From Hoeflea_A sp965228785 (lineage in GTDB: Bacteria > Pseudomonadota > Alphaproteobacteria > Rhizobiales > Rhizobiaceae), in assembly GCA_965228785.1 (NCBI GenBank), contig CBDDIF010000001.1, forward strand, positions 3,720,001 through 3,784,000: 64,000 nt of DNA, written 5' to 3'. This document shows, piece by piece, positions 8,404 to 18,873 of the stretch. Position 1 is the first letter of the stretch; every line of letters starts with the position of its first letter. A program made the translations under genes and the position numbers. The notes beneath the pieces were generated by a model that was not told the origin of the DNA, searched no databases, and was given only the letters and a program-made list of their open reading frames with translations.

Positions 8404-8412
8404 TGCTTCTCC

Positions 8413-8560
8413 CAGGAGGCTCGAAAGGGTTCTATGTGATACTAACGTTAACGTAAGCGTAAGTGGTGGTGCCGCGCTTGCCAAGCGGGGCAGGGGCGAT
8501 ATACCAGTAAAACCTCGTGGGCCGGCGGGTCCGCTCAATATTGCCAATCAGGAGGCTCGA
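8413..8560. promoter_or_regulatory. Divergent crotonase intergenic region with stepped TTAACG-like repeats and a 12-base direct repeat
   Basis: Between the two divergent starts there is a block at 8443-8463 in which TAACG, TTAACG, TAAGCG and TAAGTG recur every 6 bases; it contains the palindrome ACGTTAACGT (8445-8454). CAGGAGGCTCGA occurs twice in the same orientation (8413-8424 and 8549-8560), the second copy serving as the ribosome-binding site of the rightward gene. The palindromic block resembles operators of regulators of acyl-CoA catabolism, but I cannot assign the regulator. Confidence 0.4.
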
Positions 8561-8562
8561 GC

Positions 8563-9384
8563 ATGTCGGACGCAGCAGCCATCAAAGAACAGCCCGAAGG
8601 CACGCTGATCGTTAGCCAATTGGCCGACGGCATCCTTCGCCTGACGCTGAACAATCCGCCAGCCAACGCTTTGTCGATTGCCATGTTGGAGCAATTGAGC
8701 GCTGACCTGGACGCGGCAAAAGAAGACGATGCTGTCCGTGTGGTGGTCATTGCCGCGGCAGGCAAGGTGTTTTGCGCTGGCCATGACCTGAAGGAAATGA
8801 CCGCGCATCGGGACGATGACGACCGCGGTAGAGCTTTCTACGAAAAAACCATGCAGTTGTGCTCGCACGTCATGATGTCGATCACCAGACTGCCCAAACC
8901 GGTCATAGCCGAAGTCGACGGGCTGGCGACTGCGGCAGGATGCCAACTCGTTGCAACATGTGATTTGGCGATCTGCACGGATACTTCGAGCTTCTGTACG
9001 CCCGGGGTCAACATCGGCCTCTTTTGCTCAACCCCGATGGTTGCGATTTCTCGTGCCGCCCACCGCAAACAGGCGATGGAGATGTTGTTGACCGGAGAAC
9101 CAGTCGACGCCTCGACCGCAAAGGAGTTTGGATTGGTCAACCGGATCGTCCCGCGAGAATATCTGCGAACTGTCGTTGACAAATATGCCGGCGCGATTGC
9201 TTCAAAGTCGCAGAAGACTTTGAAGATCGGCAAGGAAGCCTTTAATCAGCAGATCGAGCGGCCACTGGGTGAAGCCTACGAGTATGCCGGTTGGGTGATG
9301 ACCGAAAATATGATGGCTCGTGATGCCGAAGAGGGCATCAATGCGTTTCTCGAGAAGCGTGATCCGAAGTGGACAGGGCAGTAG
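8563..9384 (+). CDS. Enoyl-CoA hydratase-family (ECHDC3-like) crotonase
   Basis: A 273-residue crotonase-fold protein with FCAGHDLKEM (70-79) and LATAAGCQLVATCDLA (121-136) forming the oxyanion hole. Q128 replaces the first catalytic glutamate and G148 (CTPGVNIG) the second. That combination, with the CAGHDLKE motif, is seen in the ECHDC3-like subgroup, whose biochemical role is poorly defined. The start is well supported by AGGAGG 7-12 bases upstream. It converges with the small exported-protein gene at 9395, with 10 bases between. The divergent partner at 7531-8403 has the same kind of catalytic substitutions. Confidence 0.85.
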   Translation: MSDAAAIKEQPEGTLIVSQLADGILRLTLNNPPANALSIAMLEQLSADLDAAKEDDAVRVVVIAAAGKVFCAGHDLKEMTAHRDDDDRGRAFYEKTMQLCSHVMMSITRLPKPVIAEVDGLATAAGCQLVATCDLAICTDTSSFCTPGVNIGLFCSTPMVAISRAAHRKQAMEMLLTGEPVDASTAKEFGLVNRIVPREYLRTVVDKYAGAIASKSQKTLKIGKEAFNQQIERPLGEAYEYAGWVMTENMMARDAEEGINAFLEKRDPKWTGQ

Positions 9385-9394
9385 TCTACGCTTG

Positions 9395-9700
9395 CTAGTT
9401 GTCGCCCGATCCCTGCCGTCGCTCACACCGCCTGACTCGACAGCGGTTGTTGTCGCTCGTCGGAACGGAGGCCGGCCTTGCGATTTCCCCGTCGGGACAA
9501 AAGCGGGAGCTGTGAGCATACATGTCGTATAGTGTGAGCTGCGAGTTGCGCGGAGAGGGGTAACGCAGGATGGCCAGCCCTTCGCTTTCGAGTATCCCCT
9601 GAACGCGGGCGCAACTCAGTCCCGGGGTCGCGTAGCGGCTGACTGCATGGGCCGGCATCGTCACCGCCACCAAAACCAATATCAATGCAATTCTAACCAT
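9395..9700 (-). CDS. Small exported protein with four cysteines, function unknown
   Basis: A 101-residue protein with a clear signal peptide (hydrophobic residues 4-15, cleavage expected after PAHA at about 19). The mature part has four cysteines (C30, C68, C87, C92), so two disulfides are possible in the periplasm. The C-terminus is basic (RCRVRRCERR). I do not recognise a named family, though short four-cysteine exported proteins of this style are common in Rhizobiales. It converges with the crotonase gene, and 186 bases separate its start from the next gene. It is called real because of the clean signal peptide and minus-strand open frame. Confidence 0.6.
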   Translation of the reverse strand: MVRIALILVLVAVTMPAHAVSRYATPGLSCARVQGILESEGLAILRYPSPRNSQLTLYDMYAHSSRFCPDGEIARPASVPTSDNNRCRVRRCERRQGSGDN

Positions 9701-9886
9701 CGGTCACGATATCCCTGTTGCCCTATCCATGAATGATAGGCAAATCCTGGCTCACGGCAATGCCGCTTACCGGCAACACAACAATTGTTGAGCCACGGGT
9801 GATCATCAAACACATGATTGCGATGGTCGACATCGGGAGCGAAGGCCGTTAGATGGTGCCAAAACCGTATTTGCCAGGAACCACAG

Positions 9887-10414
9887 ATGGATCACGACCA
9901 CTATTCGGATGCTTACATTTCGGGGATCTTGCACTCGGTCAGGACGATTGCAATGATTGGTGCGTCTCCGAAGGATACGCGTCCGAGCTATATCGCCATG
10001 AAGTATTTGTTGGCGAAAGGGTACCAGGTCTTTCCGATCAATCCGGGGCACGCCGGTAAGGAAATTCTCGGGCAACGAATTTATGCCAGGCTTGCGGATG
10101 TTCCTGGTGCCATCGACATGGTGGATGTATTCCGCGGATCCAGCGCATTGCCCGGTATCGTTCGTGAAATCCTGACTCTTGACCCGACTCCCGAGGTGCT
10201 GTGGGCGCAGCTCACCGTACGCAATGATGAGGCGGCGCGCATTGCGGAAGGATCCGGAATCAAAGTGGTGATGAACCGATGCCCAAAGATCGAATACGGA
10301 CGTCTTTCCGGAGAGATCGGTTGGAACGGAATCAATAGCCGTCTGATCTCGGCACGCAAGCCGGTTCGGCGCCAAGGTGTCCAGGCGCTTGGCATCCGTG
10401 TCCGCGCTTTCTAA
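9887..10414 (+). CDS. CoA-binding (YccU-type, CoA_binding_2) protein
   Basis: A 175-residue cytoplasmic protein built on a single Rossmann-like CoA-binding domain. The loop IAMIGASPKDTRPSY (21-35) and the PINPGHAG segment match the family, which is related to the CoA-binding domain of succinyl-CoA synthetase. The function is unknown. I chose the ATG at 9887, with CAGGAA 7-12 bases upstream; the frame is open from 9818 but the extra residues show no family character. It lies 115 bases before metY in the same orientation, an arrangement I remember from other Rhizobiales, suggesting cotranscription or shared regulation. Confidence 0.82.
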   Translation: MDHDHYSDAYISGILHSVRTIAMIGASPKDTRPSYIAMKYLLAKGYQVFPINPGHAGKEILGQRIYARLADVPGAIDMVDVFRGSSALPGIVREILTLDPTPEVLWAQLTVRNDEAARIAEGSGIKVVMNRCPKIEYGRLSGEIGWNGINSRLISARKPVRRQGVQALGIRVRAF

Positions 10415-10529
10415 CCTCTTGTTGAGCACCGATAAGCCGCAGGCTACCGCAAAACGCCTTTGACCTGTCGCCACTGTTGCGGGATAACGGCCTGATTTCT
10501 GATTTTCCAACCGACCGAGGGGAACTTTG

Positions 10530-11813
10530 ATGGCAAACAACGAACCGGGCTTCAGCACTCTCGCAGTCCATGCCGGCGCGCAGCCGGATCCGACCACTGG
10601 AGCGCGGGCGACGCCGATATACCAGACGACCAGCTTCGTTTTCGAGGATGCCGATCACGCTGCATCGCTTTTTGGCCTCAAAGCCTTCGGAAATATCTAT
10701 ACGCGGATCATGAACCCGACGCAGGCGGTTCTCGAAGAAAGGATCGCCGCTCTCGAGGGCGGGACAGCAGCGCTGGCAACGGCTTCAGGTCACGGCGCAC
10801 AGCTTCTGATTTTCCATTCGATCATGCAGTCGGGCGACAATTTCATAGCGGCCAACAAGCTTTATGGCGGTTCGATCAACCAGTTTGGCCATGCGTTCAA
10901 GAACTTCGACTGGCAGGTGCGCTGGGCGGATCCGGCGAACCTGGACGAGATCGAGAGCCAGATCGATGACCGCACGCGAGCTGTTTTCATCGAAAGTCTC
11001 GCCAATCCCGGGGGTACGTTTGTCGACATCGCTGCGATAGCCGAGGTTGCCCATCGCCATGGATTGCCGCTCATCGTCGACAACACAATGGCAAGCCCCT
11101 ATCTGGTCCGGCCAATCGAACATGGCGCCGACATCGTCGTCCATTCGTTGACCAAGTTCATTGGCGGTCATGGTAACTCGATGGGTGGGGTCATTGTCGA
11201 TGGCGGCACGTTCGACTGGTCGCATTCGGGCAACTATCCAATGTTGTCAGAGCCGCGGCCCGAATATGGCGGCCTGGTGCTGCACGAAACCTTCGGCAAT
11301 TTTGCATTTGCGATTGCGTGCCGGGTGCTCGGCTTGCGTGACTTTGGACCTGCCATCGCGCCTTTCAACGCCTTCTTGATCCTGACCGGTGTCGAAACAC
11401 TGCCACTGCGCATGCAACGTCACTGTGACAACACACTGGAAGTGGCAACGTGGCTAAAGACCCATTCCAAGGTGGATTGGGTCTCCTATTCCGGCCTTGC
11501 GGATGACGATAACCACGCCATGATGCAAAAGTACTCGCCCAAGGGCGCAGGCGCCGTTTTCACTTTTGGACTTAAAGGTGGCTACGACGCTGGCATCAAA
11601 TTTGTCGAGGCGCTGGAGATCTTCTCGCACCTGGCGAATATCGGCGATACGCGCTCGCTGGTCATCCACCCGGCTTCGACGACGCACCGTCAGTTGTCTC
11701 CGGAACAGCAGGAAGCTGCCGGGGCAGGACCCGATGTCGTGCGGCTGTCGATCGGAATCGAGGATGTCGCCGACATCATAGCCGACCTGGAACAGGCCCT
11801 GGACAAGGCCTGA
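10530..11813 (+). CDS. metY: O-acetylhomoserine aminocarboxypropyltransferase (O-acetylhomoserine sulfhydrylase)
   Basis: A 427-residue PLP enzyme of the Cys/Met metabolism family, which makes homocysteine (or methionine) from O-acetylhomoserine and sulfide (or methanethiol). The PLP lysine is K209 in HSLTKFIGGHG. The N-terminal FSTLAVHAGAQPDPTTGARA and the insertion typical of the long MetY group are present. The start is the ATG at 10530, behind GAGGGGAA; a TTG just upstream in frame is less likely. I looked for a SAM-II-type riboswitch in the 115-base leader and did not find one. A GC-rich hairpin follows the stop codon. Confidence 0.93.
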   Translation: MANNEPGFSTLAVHAGAQPDPTTGARATPIYQTTSFVFEDADHAASLFGLKAFGNIYTRIMNPTQAVLEERIAALEGGTAALATASGHGAQLLIFHSIMQSGDNFIAANKLYGGSINQFGHAFKNFDWQVRWADPANLDEIESQIDDRTRAVFIESLANPGGTFVDIAAIAEVAHRHGLPLIVDNTMASPYLVRPIEHGADIVVHSLTKFIGGHGNSMGGVIVDGGTFDWSHSGNYPMLSEPRPEYGGLVLHETFGNFAFAIACRVLGLRDFGPAIAPFNAFLILTGVETLPLRMQRHCDNTLEVATWLKTHSKVDWVSYSGLADDDNHAMMQKYSPKGAGAVFTFGLKGGYDAGIKFVEALEIFSHLANIGDTRSLVIHPASTTHRQLSPEQQEAAGAGPDVVRLSIGIEDVADIIADLEQALDKA

Positions 11814-11826
11814 CGCTGCCAATAGA

Positions 11827-11848
11827 GCGGGCGGCCTGAGCCGCCCGC
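11827..11848. terminator. GC-rich hairpin between convergent metY and P450 genes
   Basis: GCGGGCGGC-CTGA-GCCGCCCGC forms a perfect 9-base stem with a 4-base loop between two converging genes. Neither side has a real T-run, so it may only stall polymerase or protect the 3' end of the transcripts. Confidence 0.55.
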
Positions 11849-11861
11849 ATCAGCTCCTCGA

Positions 11862-13097
11862 TCAGGCCTGCCAGGTTAGGTCCAGGCGCTCCAATCCGTG
11901 GAAATGATAAGCGTCGCGATAGTGCGGTGGGTTCTTGAGCCGCATATTCGGTAGGCGCTCGAACAATATCGGCAATGATGTCTGCATTTCCAGACGGGCG
12001 AGGGGAGCCCCGATGCAGAAATGGATGCCGGCGCCGAATGTCACGTTGGCCTGGTCGGAACGGCCTGGCCTGAAAGAGGTTGCTTGGGCGAACTGTGCCG
12101 GATCACGGTTCGCGGCTCCAAGCATCAAGCCGATTTGTTCGCCCTTGGCTATCTTGATCCCGCTCTCGAGTTCGACGTCCTCAAGCGCGTAACGCGTAAA
12201 CATGTGCAATGGCGCATCGAAACGCAGTGCTTCTTCGATGGTCGCCTCGGTGGAATTTTGATCGGCAAACAGGGTGTCCGGGTCGAGATGGTTCTCAAGG
12301 ATCGTTTTGACTGCGTTACCCGTCTGGTGAACGGTTGCCTCGTGCCCGGCGTTGAGAAGCAGGACGCTGGTCGAGATGACTTCGTCGTCGCTGAGCATCT
12401 CGCCATCGCGCTCTGCTGTCAGCATGTGACTGAGTAGGTCGTCCTGCGGTGCCCGTCTGCGTTCCGCAACAAGGTCGCCCAGGCAACTGGCAAAGTCGCG
12501 GGCGGCCTGGTTGGCACTGTGCTCGTCTTCCTTTGAATGATGATACATGTACATGCGCACCATGCGATGTGACCAATCCAGCAGATCATGAGTTCGTTCG
12601 AACGGCACGCCGATCATGCGGGCGATCACGGCAACTGGTATCGGTTCCGCGAACTGACGGATCAACTCGACTTCTCCATCGCCCGCGAACCGGTCGATCG
12701 TTCTGTGTGTCAACTCGGCGATTTCCGGCCGCAGCTGCTCGACCTGGCGCGATACGAAGGCCTTGTTGACCAATTTTCGCAAACGGGTGTGATGCGGCGG
12801 TTCCAACTCCAACAGTGAGTGCGCTTCGACCGCATCGAAATCGGACAGATGCGGTTTTGGCGCCGACAATCCCAATTCCTCGCGGGTCGCGACGTGCAGG
12901 ATTTGCCGACCGAACCGGCGATCCCGCAGCAGGCGATTGACGTCCTCAAATCCGACGAAGCACCACATGCCGAACTGCTGCCAGAAGAACGCGGCCATGT
13001 CCGCGCGGATCTCCTCGTAGTAGGGATAGGGATTGTCGTAGAAGTCCGGATCACGCGGATCGAGATCGATGGTTCTGTTCTGCTTGTCTTTTTTCAT
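11862..13097 (-). CDS. Cytochrome P450 with alanine in place of the I-helix threonine
   Basis: A 411-residue soluble bacterial P450. The heme-thiolate cysteine is C361 in FGAGIHFCIGAPLARLE, and the K-helix ExxR is E289-R292. The I-helix reads NAGHEATVHQ: A250, G251, H252, E253, A254, T255. The conserved threonine expected right after the acidic residue is A254, as in P450eryF (CYP107A1), where a substrate hydroxyl takes over part of the proton delivery. The substrate and CYP family cannot be named. No ferredoxin or reductase gene is adjacent, so redox partners must be elsewhere. It is divergent from clpP. Confidence 0.92.
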   Translation of the reverse strand: MKKDKQNRTIDLDPRDPDFYDNPYPYYEEIRADMAAFFWQQFGMWCFVGFEDVNRLLRDRRFGRQILHVATREELGLSAPKPHLSDFDAVEAHSLLELEPPHHTRLRKLVNKAFVSRQVEQLRPEIAELTHRTIDRFAGDGEVELIRQFAEPIPVAVIARMIGVPFERTHDLLDWSHRMVRMYMYHHSKEDEHSANQAARDFASCLGDLVAERRRAPQDDLLSHMLTAERDGEMLSDDEVISTSVLLLNAGHEATVHQTGNAVKTILENHLDPDTLFADQNSTEATIEEALRFDAPLHMFTRYALEDVELESGIKIAKGEQIGLMLGAANRDPAQFAQATSFRPGRSDQANVTFGAGIHFCIGAPLARLEMQTSLPILFERLPNMRLKNPPHYRDAYHFHGLERLDLTWQA

Positions 13098-13196
13098 TTC
13101 CGACCTATGTTCTGTCGGCCATTGCGTTCGGCGACGTGGCTGCGGGTGTCGGTTTGAAGGGGCAACCGCTGTGATGCGGGGTCGACATCATCATGT

Positions 13197-13226
13197 CTTG
13201 AACGTTAATGACAACGCATCCTATGT
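13197..13226 (+). promoter_or_regulatory. RpoH (sigma-32)-type heat-shock promoter of clpP
   Basis: CTTGAA (13197-13202), exactly 17 bases, then CCTATGT (13220-13226). This matches the alphaproteobacterial RpoH consensus CTTG...N17...CYTATNT at every specified position. It would start transcription near 13233, about 60 bases before the clpP ATG at 13295, which also supports that start codon. Confidence 0.75.
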
Positions 13227-13294
13227 ATGCACCAACAGTTTTCATCCGATTCTCCGATTCGTCCGATTTCGGAGCCAGCATCAGAAGGCCTACA

Positions 13295-13927
13295 ATGTCC
13301 AATCCCGTTGATACCGCGATGTCGCTTGTTCCGATGGTGGTCGAACAGACCAACCGCGGTGAACGTGCCTTCGATATCTTTTCGCGGCTGCTCAAGGAGC
13401 GCATCATCTTTATCACGGGCCCCGTCGAAGACGGGATGGCCACGCTGGTTTGCGCTCAGCTTCTCTACCTGGAAGCCGACAATCCGAAAAAAGAGGTTGC
13501 CATGTACATCAACTCTCCTGGGGGTGTGGTGACATCGGGAATGGCGATCTACGACACAATGCAATTCATCAAACCAGCCGTCTCGACCCTGTGTATCGGC
13601 CAGGCTGCATCAATGGGATCGCTTCTTTTGTGTGCCGGACACAAGGATATGCGGTTTGCGACGCCGAACTCGCGAGTGATGGTGCACCAGCCGTCGGGTG
13701 GGTTCCAGGGCCAAGCATCCGATATTGAGCGGCATGCCCAGGATATCATCAAGATGAAGCGGCGCCTCAACGAGATTTATGTCTCTCATACCGGTCAGGA
13801 TTACGAGACCATCGAGAAGACGCTGGACCGCGATCACTTCATGACGGCGGAGGAAGCGCTGGAGTTCGGTCTTATTGACAAGGTGATCTCATCGCGCGAT
13901 GCGATGGAGAACGAGGCCAAGGAATAG
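13295..13927 (+). CDS. clpP: ATP-dependent Clp protease proteolytic subunit
   Basis: A 210-residue serine peptidase that forms the tetradecameric barrel degrading substrates fed by ClpX or ClpA. The catalytic triad is S106 (GQAASMGS), H131 (VMVHQPSGG) and D180 (LDRDHF). The start at 13295 has AGAAGG about 7 bases upstream; the frame extends to 13208, but those residues would overlap the heat-shock promoter. clpX follows after 276 bases, the usual order. The RpoH-type promoter at 13197-13226 points to heat-shock induction. Confidence 0.97.
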   Translation: MSNPVDTAMSLVPMVVEQTNRGERAFDIFSRLLKERIIFITGPVEDGMATLVCAQLLYLEADNPKKEVAMYINSPGGVVTSGMAIYDTMQFIKPAVSTLCIGQAASMGSLLLCAGHKDMRFATPNSRVMVHQPSGGFQGQASDIERHAQDIIKMKRRLNEIYVSHTGQDYETIEKTLDRDHFMTAEEALEFGLIDKVISSRDAMENEAKE

Positions 13928-14203
13928 CCTTTTTCGTCTGGCACACGGGTGCGGCAAAACGGCAACATATTTGCGGATTGATGCCTGGAACGATCCGTCT
14001 GGTGCATTAAATTTGGGTGTTAAGGGTATATTCAAGGCCTGACGCATAGCCTTGCAGGGTATGCTTAGTATAGTGATTTGGGGTTGCGTTGCGCCAATCA
14101 CGCCATACAGTGTACCGAATGGCGATGGAATTTATCCGTCTAAGTGTCTGGCGTATGACTAATTGGCCTTGCGTGGGGCGCGGGCCGCTGGAAGGAAATG
14201 AAT

Positions 14204-15481
14204 ATGAGCAAGGTCAGCGGTGGTAGCGGCGGCGACTCAAAAAATACGCTCTACTGTTCGTTCTGCGGCAAGAGCCAGCACGAGGTTCGCAAGCTGATCG
14301 CAGGACCGACCGTTTTCATCTGTGATGAATGCGTCGAATTGTGCATGGACATTATCCGCGAGGAAAACAAATCCTCGATGGTGAAGTCACGGGACGGAGT
14401 TCCGACCCCGCAGGAAATCATCAACACGCTCGACGAATATGTCATTGGCCAGGACCAAGCCAAACGGGTTCTGTCGGTGGCGGTTCACAACCACTACAAA
14501 CGACTCGCCCACGCCAGCAAGAGCAACGATATCGAACTGTCCAAATCGAATATCATGCTTGTCGGCCCGACTGGGTGCGGTAAAACCTATCTGGCGCAGA
14601 CGTTGGCTCGCATCATCGATGTGCCGTTCACAATGGCCGATGCCACGACCCTTACCGAGGCAGGTTATGTCGGCGAGGACGTCGAAAACATCATTCTGAA
14701 ACTGCTGCAGTCCGCCGACTACAATGTCGAACGCGCTCAGCGGGGCATCGTTTATATCGATGAAGTCGACAAGATCTCACGCAAGTCGGACAATCCGTCC
14801 ATTACCCGGGATGTGTCCGGTGAGGGTGTTCAACAGGCGCTGCTCAAGATCATGGAAGGGACCGTTGCGTCGGTTCCGCCCCAGGGTGGCCGCAAGCATC
14901 CTCAGCAGGAGTTCCTGCAGGTGGACACGACCAATATCCTGTTCATCTGTGGCGGCGCTTTTGCCGGTCTGGACAAGATCATTTCGGCACGCGGTGAGGG
15001 CACGTCGATTGGTTTTGCAGCCACGGTCAAGGATCTCGATGACCGTCGTGTCGGCGAAATTCTGCGCGGTCTTGAACCGGAAGACATGGTCAAGTTCGGC
15101 TTGATTCCGGAATTCATCGGCCGTCTGCCAGTGATTGCGACTCTGGAAGACCTGGATGAAGATGCACTGATTTCCATCCTTTCGGAGCCTAAAAATGCTC
15201 TGGTCAAGCAGTACCAGCGTCTGTTCGAGATGGAAGACGTCGAGCTGACCTTCCATGAAGATGCCCTGAGAGGCATTGCCCGCAAGGCCATCGCCCGCAA
15301 GACGGGCGCCCGTGGCCTTCGGTCGATCATGGAAAAAATCCTTCTCGATACGATGTTTGAACTCCCGTCACTGGAAGGTGTGCAGGAAGTGGTGATTTCG
15401 GATGAAGTTGTCTCCGGATCGGCTCGACCCCTCTACATCTATTCCGAGCGCGAGGACGAGAAGGGCAACGCCACCGCGTAG
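14204..15481 (+). CDS. clpX: ATP-dependent unfoldase ClpX
   Basis: A 425-residue AAA+ protein that unfolds tagged substrates and threads them into ClpP. The N-terminal zinc domain has C18, C21, C40 and C43 (CSFCGKSQ...CDEC). Walker A is GPTGCGKT (122-129) and Walker B is IVYIDEVDK (about 183-191). Pore loop and sensor regions are present. I chose ATG 14204 over 14198 because GAAGGAA ends only one base before the latter. In Alphaproteobacteria ClpXP degrades cell-cycle regulators such as CtrA, relevant to the divK-pleD pair at 59 kb. The 276 bases upstream must hold its own promoter, which I could not place firmly. Confidence 0.98.
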   Translation: MSKVSGGSGGDSKNTLYCSFCGKSQHEVRKLIAGPTVFICDECVELCMDIIREENKSSMVKSRDGVPTPQEIINTLDEYVIGQDQAKRVLSVAVHNHYKRLAHASKSNDIELSKSNIMLVGPTGCGKTYLAQTLARIIDVPFTMADATTLTEAGYVGEDVENIILKLLQSADYNVERAQRGIVYIDEVDKISRKSDNPSITRDVSGEGVQQALLKIMEGTVASVPPQGGRKHPQQEFLQVDTTNILFICGGAFAGLDKIISARGEGTSIGFAATVKDLDDRRVGEILRGLEPEDMVKFGLIPEFIGRLPVIATLEDLDEDALISILSEPKNALVKQYQRLFEMEDVELTFHEDALRGIARKAIARKTGARGLRSIMEKILLDTMFELPSLEGVQEVVISDEVVSGSARPLYIYSEREDEKGNATA

Positions 15482-15491
15482 CCGCGGTGGC
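15470..15491. terminator. Hairpin overlapping the clpX stop codon
   Basis: GCCACCGCG-TAGC-CGCGGTGGC is a perfect 9-base stem with a 4-base loop that contains the TAG stop codon of clpX. No T-run follows, so it may be a Rho-dependent pause or an mRNA 3'-end stabiliser rather than a full intrinsic terminator. Confidence 0.4.
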
Positions 15492-15792
15492 CCGGCAACG
15501 GAATGCCGGATTTATAGACATCAAAGAAGCGTGGCGTCGCTGGTCTAACTCCTTGGGATTGTTCCAAAGCGGGGTTTGACTTGGCGTGGCATAGGCGTAG
15601 TTTTTAGCCGTATTTCCAAGCCTGCGATTCGCGCGACAAATTGTGACTTTCCGTGCGTATCCGTCGTGCTCCCGGCGTGTTTGCGGCCTTGAAACGCCGC
15701 TTCAAATACTCCACTTAGGGAGCAAGTGACAGCATGGCTGGGCCGGTTCTCGGGCGTTACGCAAACGAGGCCGGCGGTCGAAAGGAAACAAG
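15482..15792 (+). promoter_or_regulatory. clpX-lon intergenic region with possible lon promoters
   Basis: There is no convincing gene in these 311 bases. Two promoter-like pairs can be seen. TTGACT (15576) with TAGTTT (15598) at 16-base spacing fits the housekeeping type. CTTGAA (15688) with CCACTTA (15711) at 17-base spacing is a weak match to the RpoH type, because the -10 differs at several positions. AAAGGA precedes the lon ATG. Heat-shock control of lon is expected from other bacteria but is not proven by this sequence. Confidence 0.35.
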
Positions 15793-18207
<2,415 letters not shown>

Positions 18208-18237
18208 TTCTCTTTGCAAAGCGGCCATTTGGCATTT

Positions 18238-18261
18238 GAAAGCGGGCAATTGCCCGCTTTC
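18238..18261 (+). terminator. Rho-independent terminator after lon
   Basis: A perfect 24-base palindrome whose half is GAAAGCGGGCAA, followed by GTCGTTTTC. It lies 31 bases after the lon stop and before hupB. Because it is symmetric it could act in both directions, although only lon needs it. Confidence 0.75.
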
Positions 18262-18404
18262 GTCGTTTTCAGAGGCCGAATCCCCCGAAAAATGCCGGAA
18301 AACAGGGGTTTTTCGGCATATTTGATTGTGATTTTGCCTTGGAGTCGTAAAATCATGTCCGACTTTGTACTGAGTCGTTCACCACACACTGAGAGGGTTG
18401 GAAA

Positions 18405-18680
18405 ATGAACAAGAACGAACTGGTTGCTGCCGTTGCTGACAAAGCAGGCCTCAGCAAAGCTGACGCCGGCTCTGCGGTCGAAGCTGTGTTCGACACCATC
18501 ACGAATGAATTGAAGGGCGGCGGTGATGTTCGTCTCGTGGGTTTCGGAAATTACTCCGTAACGCACCGCGCAGCCTCCAAGGGCCGCAACCCGATGACCG
18601 GCGCGGAAGTCGACATTCCGGCCCGCAACGTTCCCAAGTTCTCGGCGGGCAAAGGCCTGAAGGACGCGGTCAACAGCTAA
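18405..18680 (+). CDS. hupB: DNA-binding protein HU
   Basis: A 91-residue histone-like protein that bends and compacts DNA. It shows the HU fold: N-terminal helices MNKNELVAAVADKAGLSKADAG, GGDVRLVGFGNYSV, the beta arm around RAASKGRNPMTGAEVDIPA (proline-containing tip near residue 63), and the terminal helix FSAGKGLKDAVN. Length is standard. It is expressed from its own region of 197 bases after the lon terminator and is followed by a strong intrinsic terminator, so it is monocistronic. I use hupB by position next to lon; alphaproteobacteria usually have one main HU. Confidence 0.95.
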   Translation: MNKNELVAAVADKAGLSKADAGSAVEAVFDTITNELKGGGDVRLVGFGNYSVTHRAASKGRNPMTGAEVDIPARNVPKFSAGKGLKDAVNS

Positions 18681-18713
18681 GTCCGTATCAGCAGATGCGG
18701 CATTGAAGATGCG

Positions 18714-18742
18714 GAGCCCGGTGTCAGTGCCGGGCTCTTTTT
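18714..18742 (+). terminator. Rho-independent terminator after hupB
   Basis: GAGCCCGG-TGTCAGTG-CCGGGCTC followed directly by TTTTT (18738-18742). This is a perfect 8-base stem with an 8-base loop, a textbook intrinsic terminator. Confidence 0.92.
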
Positions 18743-18873
18743 GATTCGCGCCATGGTGGCAACTTCATCACACACCGTGACTATTGATTACAACGGCACT
18801 TAATTCGCGATTGCCTGAGTTTCCGCTTTCCTCTATGGGTTTCGGTCTGCTTTTTTGAACGGATCTTGAAACC

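Noticed and set aside
10415..10529. SAM-II or SAM-V riboswitch before metY
   Set aside because: These are common before metY-like genes in Alphaproteobacteria, so I looked for their conserved core, but did not find it in the leader.
15688..15717. Heat-shock promoter for lon
   Set aside because: CTTGAA is present but the -10 (CCACTTA) matches the RpoH consensus poorly; kept only as a weak possibility in the intergenic entry.
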